A stretch of 6,483 bases of DNA from an uncultured Lentisphaeria bacterium (GTDB lineage Bacteria > Verrucomicrobiota > Lentisphaeria > Victivallales > Victivallaceae), in NCBI GenBank assembly GCA_903821255.1, contig CAIJKT010000242.1, positions 1 through 6,483 of the forward strand, read 5' to 3'. Every line of letters starts with the position of its first letter. Within the stretch, counting starts at the first letter, position 1. The notes beneath the pieces were generated by a model. The model made no database searches and was not told the origin of the DNA. It saw nothing but the letters and a program-made list of their open reading frames with translations. The position numbers and the translations under genes are program-made. Of this stretch, positions 1-5,281 are shown piece by piece.

Positions 1-1926
1 CTCATGCAGATCGCGGATGCCTCCCCACAGAAACCAGACGGTAGTCACTATCCCTATGGCCAGCGGGATGATGATGGCATAATAGTGCCAGTATGTAGCC
101 CACCAGCTTACCGGCCATCTGCTGATCAGATTCCATAGCGTGACGACAATGAACACAATCCACCAGAACATGGTCCAACTGAAAATACTGGTTGAAATCA
201 CTTTATCAGTCTTAGTGAAATGTTCATCGACACCGATGATGGAACTCCATGACCATCTCTTTTCGAATTCAATTTTCACTTTATCGTCCGCCACCGCATA
301 TTTACCGCGGTGAAGCATTCTTTCCATGTTGAAATCTTCTTTGCAGGTGAGCAGCGAGACGATAAAATATAATGCCAGCGCTGTAATCATTGCCCAGAAA
401 TACATGACCTGCCCGTTGACCGGGAATTTCGCGGCATTGTCCACGATGAACTGAGTATTCGGGAAAAGCTGCAGCAGCCAGGGGTGGATCGTTTTCCAGC
501 ATTGCTGGAGGATGATTCCTCCCACCGCCAGGCCGGAACCGGAAATCATTGCGGCCCAGGCTCCCGCCGTTGTGCCTTTCTTCCAGTAAAGGCCGCCGGC
601 AATAACCGAGCCGGCGCCGCCGAGGAAGATTGCCCCGGTCAATGCAAAGAACATCAGAATATATTCCGTCTGGCGGAATAGCAGGCTGAAAAAGAAGCCG
701 AAAACAGCTACTCCGATAATCGCCCAGCGCAACAGACTGATGTGCTGCTTCGGAGTCAGCGGTTTTTTCCTTAAAGGCAGGATGATATCCTGAATGAAAA
801 TACTTCCCCAGGAATGTAAATAAGAACTGTCGCAGGCCAGCAGGCCGAAAAGCATGATTGAACACAGCATCCCCTTGATTGCAATCGGCAGCATGTAATT
901 TATTGCGATCGGCATGCGCATCTGATTCTGTACTTGCGGGTCGGCAATTTTGTTCAGCACTTCCTGTACCTGAGCGGCCTGGGCCGCAAAATCCGGATGC
1001 TTCAAAAAGGTTATCGCGCAAACCGCCAGCAGAGTTACCATCACGCCCTTGGAAAGATTGCGCCAGGTACCGAGAATCGCGCCCATTTTGGCTTCGTGGG
1101 CATTTTTGGCGCAGGAATTAAACGCATGTCCGCCCTGCCAGGCCATGACCCCGTAAATACCTCCCACCACTCCGATAAGGACGTACCACATATTAAAATC
1201 CTTTGCCTTCCCGATATCGAACGGATCCAGCATGGATTTGCCGGCGGGCGTATGAGACATGGCTTCCTGGATTTGCGACCAGTCGAATATAAGTAACAGC
1301 GCTACAATGATAACAATGAACATCACCAGCGCGAGCAAGCCTTCCACGCAGTCGGTGATCATGACTGTGAGCTGACCGCCGGTCAGCGTCATGATTAATG
1401 CCAGCGTCAGATATATAGCCATAATAATGGCAAAAGTAGGAATCGTGAAGTTCATAAGATGCACATCCTGAGGCAGTCCGCAGAAATATACGAAAAAACG
1501 GGCACTTACCGCGGGGAAAATCCCGTAATTTATTAAACCTGACAGAAAGCCGAGAAAGCCTGCAAACAACCGGAATGATTTGCTGTACCTGATCTCAAAA
1601 AACTGCGCCAGTGTCATCGCGCGGGTCTCGCGGTAACGGTAATATACATATCCGGTAAGCGCGATAAACAAGCCCAGCGGAATGGTCATCATCTGCCACC
1701 AGTTGATCGTAAAACCGACTTCATAGAAAAGTTCATACATCGCAACCATGCTGATAACCGCCATGCCCATTTCACCCCTGGCGTTACAGACCAGATAACG
1801 GCCGCCGAGCCGTCCGCCAGCCATAAATTCAGCAACACTGGTTACATGTTTCTGAGTCCTGAAAGCAACAATTGCAATCAAAATAAGAGGAATCGCCACA
1901 ATCGTCCAGTCAATCCATGACATCAT
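1..1926 (-). CDS. Sodium:solute symporter family (SSS/SSF) transporter, C-terminus cut off by window edge
   Basis: This is a cytoplasmic-membrane secondary transporter, expected to couple solute uptake to the sodium gradient. The substrate cannot be read from the sequence. The frame is open for 642 codons from ATG at 1926 to base 1, with no stop in the window. I read about 14 hydrophobic segments, for example near residues 3-22, 78-98, 117-137, 163-182, 200-216, 244-264, 288-305, 345-365, 400-418, 421-440, 452-473, 506-527, 580-603 and 612-632. The segment DSSYLHSWGSIFIQDI (366-381) matches the family's conserved TM8 region in the LeuT-fold core. Two adjacent ATGs open the gene, and GGAGGAA at 1940-1934 lies 7 bases before the first. 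Relative to PutP, the Ser-Thr pair of the Na2 site appears as Ala364-Cys365. A long hydrophilic loop (about 528-575) precedes the last two segments. The gene has its own upstream promoter candidate. Family assignment is firm; substrate and ion are not. Confidence 0.93.
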   Translation of the reverse strand, partial: MMSWIDWTIVAIPLILIAIVAFRTQKHVTSVAEFMAGGRLGGRYLVCNARGEMGMAVISMVAMYELFYEVGFTINWWQMMTIPLGLFIALTGYVYYRYRETRAMTLAQFFEIRYSKSFRLFAGFLGFLSGLINYGIFPAVSARFFVYFCGLPQDVHLMNFTIPTFAIIMAIYLTLALIMTLTGGQLTVMITDCVEGLLALVMFIVIIVALLLIFDWSQIQEAMSHTPAGKSMLDPFDIGKAKDFNMWYVLIGVVGGIYGVMAWQGGHAFNSCAKNAHEAKMGAILGTWRNLSKGVMVTLLAVCAITFLKHPDFAAQAAQVQEVLNKIADPQVQNQMRMPIAINYMLPIAIKGMLCSIMLFGLLACDSSYLHSWGSIFIQDIILPLRKKPLTPKQHISLLRWAIIGVAVFGFFFSLLFRQTEYILMFFALTGAIFLGGAGSVIAGGLYWKKGTTAGAWAAMISGSGLAVGGIILQQCWKTIHPWLLQLFPNTQFIVDNAAKFPVNGQVMYFWAMITALALYFIVSLLTCKEDFNMERMLHRGKYAVADDKVKIEFEKRWSWSSIIGVDEHFTKTDKVISTSIFSWTMFWWIVFIVVTLWNLISRWPVSWWATYWHYYAIIIPLAIGIVTTVWFLWGGIRDLHE

Positions 1927-1933
1927 TTTCTGG

Positions 1934-1940
1934 TTCCTCC
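1934..1940 (-). promoter_or_regulatory. Ribosome binding site of the symporter
   Basis: GGAGGAA on the minus strand is a near-perfect Shine-Dalgarno sequence 7 bases before the ATG at 1926-1924. A second in-frame ATG follows immediately at 1923-1921. The spacing favours the first, though either would give nearly the same protein. Confidence 0.8.
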
Positions 1941-1985
1941 GGCCTGTTCAGTTGATTTCAGTCTCATCTTGCTCCTTTAGCTTTT

Positions 1986-1998
1986 ATTATTAAATAAT
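1986..1998. repeat. AT-only palindrome in the symporter leader
   Basis: ATTATT and AATAAT form a perfect 6-base inverted repeat around a single A. It lies in the predicted transcribed leader of the symporter. In DNA this AT-rich, such a palindrome can arise by chance. It could be a repressor site, but nothing else supports that. Confidence 0.25.
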
Positions 1999-2042
1999 CA
2001 TTTCTAAAATTCAAGCGGTATAAACATTAATGGATATTTTCT

Positions 2043-2071
2043 ATTATAACCCCGTTTGCCGAAATAAACAA
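2043..2071 (-). promoter_or_regulatory. Putative sigma70-type promoter of the symporter
   Basis: Read on the minus strand, TTGTTT (2071-2066) is followed after 17 bases by a perfect TATAAT (2048-2043). The -35 matches the consensus at only three of six positions. Transcription would begin near 2036 and leave an AT-rich leader of about 110 bases before the ATG at 1926. The spacing and position fit well. It is inferred from motifs only. Confidence 0.5.
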
Positions 2072-2082
2072 ATCTAAAATCA

Positions 2083-2106
2083 ATACAAAATCTTGTATAA
2101 TATACA
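2083..2106. promoter_or_regulatory. Overlapping palindromes, candidate operator upstream of the symporter promoter
   Basis: Three half-sites alternate in orientation: ATACA (2083-2087), TGTAT (2094-2098) and ATACA (2102-2106). The second pair makes a perfect 13-base odd palindrome, TGTATAATATACA (2094-2106). The first pair makes an inverted repeat of ATACAA and TTGTAT with a 4-base centre (2083-2098). The block ends about 12 bases upstream of the predicted -35 box, centred roughly 58 bases before the predicted start, where an activator could bind. TTGTATA-type half-sites are known among GntR-family regulators, but no regulator gene is in the window, so the binding protein is unknown. Confidence 0.4.
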
Positions 2107-2118
2107 TCGTAAATGAGA

Positions 2119-2145
2119 AAATTGTTCATGGCTTATGCACAAATT
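2119..2145 (-). terminator. Imperfect inverted repeat, possible weak terminator of the trpS-desulfurase cluster
   Basis: Arms TTGT and ACAA (2122-2125 and 2139-2142) and CAT and ATG (2127-2129 and 2135-2137) pair around a 5-base centre with one mismatch. AA/TT pairs extend the arms outward beyond a further mismatch. On the minus strand the hairpin is followed by TTTTC and lies about 60 bases past the stop of the desulfurase gene, where a terminator is expected. The stem is poor in G and C and the T run is short, so it may instead be a protein-binding palindrome. Confidence 0.3.
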
Positions 2146-2202
2146 AAGGATAAAACCTTTTTTTTGTCTTCAATTGTATGAGCTAAAACATCATTGAGGA
2201 GT

Positions 2203-3345
2203 TCAATAATCTTTTATAACGGCTTTAAGAATATCGGCGAAGCGGCAGATGGCATCGCTGGAATTATTGCGCCAGAAGCTGATTCTAAGAGCGGAAAAAG
2301 CATCTTTCTTATTGTAATTCATGGCCGTCAAGGCGGGACTGGGGAGATTGCTTTCGGCACTGCATGCACTGCCGGAAGAAACCGTGATGCCTTGTTCGGA
2401 CAACATTCTGACCAGCACTGCGCCTTCGCAGCCGGGCAGGGTCATATGCAGGATGAACGGAGAAGCGTCTTCCGGCGGACTGGTGAATCGGATTTTTCTT
2501 TTTCCAGCCAATTCAATATCTGCTAGAGCTTCACGCAAGTTCAGATTCATCGTCCGGACAGTTGAAAGAACTTGTGCGTTTTCGGCAGCGCAGGTTTTGA
2601 CGGCATGCGCCAGCGTCAGCATGGCGGCGGGATTGGGCCTGCCGGCCAGGTATTCGCGGCTGCGGGATCTTTCGAAAAACTCAACCAGGTTCTTGCGGGT
2701 GGAGTCTTTGCCGGTACGCAGAATCAGCGCCGCGCCGCCGGGCGTGCCCAGTTTATGTCCGGACACGGAAATGATGTCCAGGCCTGCGTCTTTCCACGGC
2801 ACCGGCAGCTTGCCGGCGGACTGGATGGTATCGGAGAAAAACAACGCCTGCGGAGCACATCCGGAAATGACCTTTCTGATTCCGGTCAAATCCTGAATAA
2901 TGCCGGTTTCGCTTTGTACATGGTGGATGGCGACGAGAACGGTGCCGCGGTCGGCCATCCGGCCCAGTTCATCCAGGTCTACTTTGCCGTTAATCAGCGG
3001 CACGACTCTGAGTTCAGTGCCGGTCCGTTTGAGCGCGGCCTGCAAGGCGGGATGCTCCAGCGTAGTGACGATATTGCCTTTGCGCAGCATCGGCGCAAAG
3101 GACAGCAGATTGAACAAATCCGTGCCGGAGCCGCCCCAGATCACTTGAGCGGCGGCATCGCCGGTCAGTGCGACGGCAAGGTCTTTCTCCGCAGCTTCAA
3201 GTTGCTGCCTGACGGCATACGCCTGCCGGTGAATGGCTTCCTGATTAGCATAGCAGGACATGGCGGCGGCGGCGAAAAAGTCAATCACCGCTTGCTCCGG
3301 CGCGGCAGCGGCGGCGTTATCCAGATATAGGTATTTATCAGGCAT
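2203..3345 (-). CDS. Cysteine desulfurase-like PLP enzyme (aminotransferase class V, NifS/IscS type)
   Basis: The family removes sulfur from L-cysteine, giving alanine and an enzyme persulfide that feeds Fe-S cluster assembly or thiolation in the cytoplasm. At 380 residues it has the normal family length. Visible landmarks are the N-terminal YLDNAA (7-12), His98 in LEHPA for stacking on PLP, Asp172 and Gln175 in the SDTIQSAGK stretch, the Schiff-base lysine Lys198 in SGHK, and the catalytic Cys328 in SSGSACS. Oddities: the usual V-N-N-E reads V-Q-S-E (143-146), putting Ser where IscS has a PLP-contacting Asn, and the usual S-G-A-T-E motif reads SGTD with one residue fewer. ATG at 3345 overlaps the preceding gene by 8 bases, with AGGA four bases upstream, suggesting translational coupling. 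No IscU, SufU or other Fe-S gene is in view. The symbol is left blank because the protein is divergent and the subgroup uncertain. A selenocysteine lyase-like role is possible but less likely. Confidence 0.88.
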   Translation of the reverse strand: MPDKYLYLDNAAAAAPEQAVIDFFAAAAMSCYANQEAIHRQAYAVRQQLEAAEKDLAVALTGDAAAQVIWGGSGTDLFNLLSFAPMLRKGNIVTTLEHPALQAALKRTGTELRVVPLINGKVDLDELGRMADRGTVLVAIHHVQSETGIIQDLTGIRKVISGCAPQALFFSDTIQSAGKLPVPWKDAGLDIISVSGHKLGTPGGAALILRTGKDSTRKNLVEFFERSRSREYLAGRPNPAAMLTLAHAVKTCAAENAQVLSTVRTMNLNLREALADIELAGKRKIRFTSPPEDASPFILHMTLPGCEGAVLVRMLSEQGITVSSGSACSAESNLPSPALTAMNYNKKDAFSALRISFWRNNSSDAICRFADILKAVIKDY

Positions 3346-3610
3346 TTTTCCTGCTTCTGATCGCTTCTTTATCTTTTTCGGCCTTGGAAATGACTGAGGC
3401 GCGTTCCACCGCCAGGTCGCTTTCCAGCTGGTTGAATTCCTCCTGGTTGTTCCGGGCTTTGGCGAACTTGTTCTGATAAGTTATCTCCAGTCCCGCCAGC
3501 TTGGATTTGCAGAGGTTGTCGATTTCGGCGATTTGCTTCTTCTTGTCTTCGCTGACTTCTTTCAGCGCACCGCCGGAACGCTCCAGCGCCAGTTCAAATG
3601 AACTTTTCAT
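3338..3610 (-). CDS. Small charged coiled-coil protein of unknown function
   Basis: This is a 90-residue soluble protein with no signal peptide or membrane segment. After a short start (MKSSFELALERSGG) nearly all of it (about 15-85) is rich in Lys, Glu, Gln and Ala and should form one or two long alpha-helices, probably a coiled coil. It has one cysteine, Cys34. The opening resembles small hypothetical proteins I remember from PVC bacteria, though I cannot confirm this by search. ATG at 3610 is supported by TGGAG (3624-3620) nine bases upstream. It follows the NUDIX gene after 27 bases, and its TGA stop falls inside the first codons of the desulfurase gene, an 8-base overlap. Consistent codon use, a good RBS and its tight position argue that it is real. 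The function is unknown; a partner or scaffold role with the next gene is only a guess from coupling. Confidence 0.82.
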   Translation of the reverse strand: MKSSFELALERSGGALKEVSEDKKKQIAEIDNLCKSKLAGLEITYQNKFAKARNNQEEFNQLESDLAVERASVISKAEKDKEAIRSRKNA

Positions 3611-3637
3611 AAACAGATGCTCCAGTTATAAGTGATC

Positions 3638-4198
3638 TCACTTTTTACGACGTTCGATTTCAAAGAAATGAATGGCATTCAAAACCAGGCCGTGCCGGAT
3701 ATGTCCGCCGGTGACAAGCATTTCCAGTTCCGGCATTGAGACCAGTTCGGCTTCGATTACTTCGGTATCCTCCAGTTGCGGTTCCGAGGCTTTGACGCAG
3801 TTGTCAAACATCACGGTGAAGCAGAGATTGTTTTGAAGCGCCGGATTGGGGCATACTTTGCCGATGATTCTGCCGTTTTCGCCGCGATATCCGGTTTCCT
3901 CCATGAGCTCACGGGCTCCGGCGGCGACGGGATCAATATCATGCCGGTCGATTCCGCCGCCAGGAACTTCGATTTCCAGATTGCCGGAACCGTGCCGGAA
4001 CTGCCGGATCATGACCAGTGAATTTTCAGGAGTCACCGCAATAACGTTGACCCAGTCATAACAATGGATATAGTAGAAGTCCTGCACCGCGCCCGTGCGG
4101 ACGCATTCCGATTTTTCCAGGTGCAGATCAAAAATCCGTGTCTTGAATACGCTTTCCTTGGAAATGCGTCTCCAGTTTTCCTTGCCTGTTCCGGTCAT
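3638..4198 (-). CDS. NUDIX hydrolase, ADP-ribose pyrophosphatase-like
   Basis: This is a cytoplasmic Mg-dependent hydrolase of nucleoside diphosphate-linked compounds. The best guess at substrate is ADP-ribose or a nucleotide sugar, as for NudF-type enzymes. The 186 residues fit that subfamily. The NUDIX box starts at Gly82 and contains the metal-binding core REL-M-EE-T-GY (Arg96, Glu97, Glu100, Glu101, Gly103). The first Glu of the general pattern is Ile88 within a D-I-D-P stretch. I recall related proteins with D-A-D-P there, so this need not mean loss of activity. The strand before the box (LVMIRQFRHG, 61-70, then EIEVPGG) and the later CPNPA (116-120) are typical of the ADP-ribose group. 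The start at 4198 has AAGG ten bases upstream, overlapping the end of trpS, which lies 17 bases before. It is the second gene of the likely operon. The exact substrate is not determinable here. Confidence 0.9.
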   Translation of the reverse strand: MTGTGKENWRRISKESVFKTRIFDLHLEKSECVRTGAVQDFYYIHCYDWVNVIAVTPENSLVMIRQFRHGSGNLEIEVPGGGIDRHDIDPVAAGARELMEETGYRGENGRIIGKVCPNPALQNNLCFTVMFDNCVKASEPQLEDTEVIEAELVSMPELEMLVTGGHIRHGLVLNAIHFFEIERRKK

Positions 4199-4215
4199 AT
4201 TCCGACAACCTTTCT

Positions 4216-5178
4216 TTATCTTAATCCAACGGCTTTGCGGACTTTTTCCATAGTTTTTTCAGCTTCGCACCGGGCCTTGCTGCCGCTTTCCTTGAGGATA
4301 TTTAATACATAATCAAGGTTATTGGCAAGCTCTGCGCGGCGTTTGCGCATCGGCTCGAAATAGAGCCAGAGCAGTTCAAAGAGCGCCTGTTTGGCATGAC
4401 CGTAACCGTAATTGCCGGCGCGGTAGCGTTCTTCCATTTCCTTTATCTGATCCGGGGTCGCGAAGAGTTTGTACAGTGTCACTATATTGCAATGGTCCGG
4501 GTCTTTTTTATCTTCAAGCCCTTTGGAATCGGTAACAATGCTCATCACTGTTTTGCGCATGGCTTTTTCAGTATCGAAGATTGGAATTGTGTTGTTGTAG
4601 CTTTTGGACATTTTCTGGCCGTCGAGACCGGGCACAATCGCCACATCATCACGAATCTTTTCCTGCGGAATCGTAAGCACATCTCCGTAGATGTTGTTGA
4701 AACGGATAGCGATGTCACGGGTGATTTCGACATGCTGTTTCTGGTCTTTGCCCACCGGGACAATATTGGCCTGGTAGATCAGGATATCAGAAGCCATCAG
4801 CACCGGATATGAAAAAAGGCCGTTGTTCGGCACGAAGCCTTTGGCAACTTTATCCTTGTAGCTGTGTGCCCGCTCCAGCAATGCGACAGAGGTGACAGTA
4901 TTCAATATCCAGGTCAGTTCGGTATGCTGCGGCACATCCGACTGCCGGAAGAACACCGTTTTTTCGGGGTCAAGCCCGCAGGCCAGAAAGTCGAGCGCCA
5001 CGCCAAGCACCCGCTCCCGCAGTTCTTTGGGATCGGGGTTGGTGGTGAGCGCATGATAATCGGCGATAAACAGAAAGGCTTCGCCCTGTTTCTGCAGTTC
5101 AACCGCCGGGCGCATCATGCCGAAGTAATTGCCGATGTGCGGCACCCCTGACGGCTGTATTCCGGATAATATTCTCAT
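4216..5178 (-). CDS. trpS: Tryptophan--tRNA ligase
   Basis: This cytoplasmic class I aminoacyl-tRNA synthetase activates tryptophan with ATP and charges tRNA-Trp. At 320 residues it is complete and of the usual compact bacterial size. It begins RILSGIQPSG and carries the HIGH-type ATP motif as PHIGN (13-17). The tryptophan pocket segment LMASDIL includes Asp131, expected to recognise the amino group. The family stretch VGKDQKQHVEITRDIA (142-157) and an intact KMSKS (189-193) follow. The C-terminal helical domain ends in the usual V-G-L-R tail. The ATG at 5178 is set by AAAGGA (5191-5186) seven bases upstream, and the motifs start immediately after it. It follows the MFS gene after 103 bases and leads the cluster trpS, NUDIX, coiled-coil, desulfurase. 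No T-box or tryptophan-rich leader peptide was recognised upstream, so regulation by tryptophan is not evident. Confidence 0.97.
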   Translation of the reverse strand: MRILSGIQPSGVPHIGNYFGMMRPAVELQKQGEAFLFIADYHALTTNPDPKELRERVLGVALDFLACGLDPEKTVFFRQSDVPQHTELTWILNTVTSVALLERAHSYKDKVAKGFVPNNGLFSYPVLMASDILIYQANIVPVGKDQKQHVEITRDIAIRFNNIYGDVLTIPQEKIRDDVAIVPGLDGQKMSKSYNNTIPIFDTEKAMRKTVMSIVTDSKGLEDKKDPDHCNIVTLYKLFATPDQIKEMEERYRAGNYGYGHAKQALFELLWLYFEPMRKRRAELANNLDYVLNILKESGSKARCEAEKTMEKVRKAVGLR

Positions 5179-5185
5179 GATTAAA

Positions 5186-5191
5186 TCCTTT
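5186..5191 (-). promoter_or_regulatory. Ribosome binding site of trpS
   Basis: AAAGGA on the minus strand lies 7 bases before the ATG at 5178. It confirms the start chosen for trpS, which also agrees with the family's usual N-terminus. Confidence 0.7.
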
Positions 5192-5221
5192 ATTAAATAT
5201 TCAAAAACTTAAAATTACTCT

Positions 5222-5244
5222 TCCGGCTGAAAAATCAATCCGGA
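5222..5244. repeat. Imperfect hairpin in the trpS leader
   Basis: TCCGG (5222-5226) pairs with CCGGA (5240-5244), and inside them TGA (5228-5230) pairs with TCA (5235-5237) around AAAA. A one-by-two-base internal loop separates the two stems. On the minus strand it lies between the MFS stop and trpS, in the likely trpS leader. No proper T run follows on either strand, so it is a poor terminator. It could be a weak terminator for the MFS gene, a leader structure or an operator. Confidence 0.3.
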
Positions 5245-5251
5245 CGCGTTT

Positions 5252-5280
5252 AAAATATATTGATATTGAACATACTGCAA
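5252..5280 (-). promoter_or_regulatory. Weak promoter candidate for the trpS cluster
   Basis: On the minus strand TTGCAG (5280-5275) is followed after 17 bases by TATTTT (5257-5252). TATATT, a better -10, overlaps it but gives only a 15-base spacer. The gap of 103 bases after the MFS gene and its AT richness make a promoter here reasonable, but the boxes are weak and read-through from the MFS gene is also possible. Confidence 0.25.
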
Positions 5281-5281
5281 A

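Larger units (their letters stand above)
1927..2202. other. AT-rich intergenic region between desulfurase and symporter
   Basis: These 276 bases hold no credible gene. They contain the symporter RBS and promoter, a short AT palindrome, the operator-like block at 2083-2106 and the imperfect inverted repeat at 2119-2145. An A/T run at 2158-2165 and a loose inverted repeat at 2171-2196 are also present but cannot be assigned a role. The base composition contrasts sharply with the flanking genes, as expected of a regulatory spacer. Confidence 0.7.

Noticed and set aside
302..1021. Minus-strand frame of 239 codons starting MRDNLFEAS
   Set aside because: It overlaps the symporter in another frame. 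The symporter frame is continuously open with membrane segments and family motifs, while this one has no coherent domain.
2096..2101. Perfect TATAAT on the plus strand, possibly driving a small RNA toward the T run at 2158
   Set aside because: There is no acceptable -35 at 16-18 bases upstream, and the box is part of the palindrome at 2094-2106. A roughly 60-base RNA here is unsupported.
2146..2165. Plus-strand AAGG/CCTT hairpin followed by eight Ts, resembling an intrinsic terminator
   Set aside because: The stem is only four pairs, and no gene on the plus strand needs it. The T run alone is expected in AT-rich spacer.
2171..2196. Loose inverted repeat CAAT/ATTG with ATG/CAT inside
   Set aside because: It has unequal internal loops and is not followed by a T run on either strand. 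It is likely chance.
2572..3330. Plus-strand open frame of 252 codons, and others at 2194-2526 and 2321-2896
   Set aside because: All lie opposite the well-supported desulfurase gene, have low-complexity Gly/Ala/Arg-rich translations without recognisable motifs, and lack good ribosome sites. They are antisense shadows.
3919..3990. NUDIX box lacking the first Glu (Ile88), suggesting an inactive enzyme
   Set aside because: The catalytic R-E-x-x-E-E core is intact, and I recall active-looking relatives with D-A-D-P in the same place, so loss of function is not indicated.
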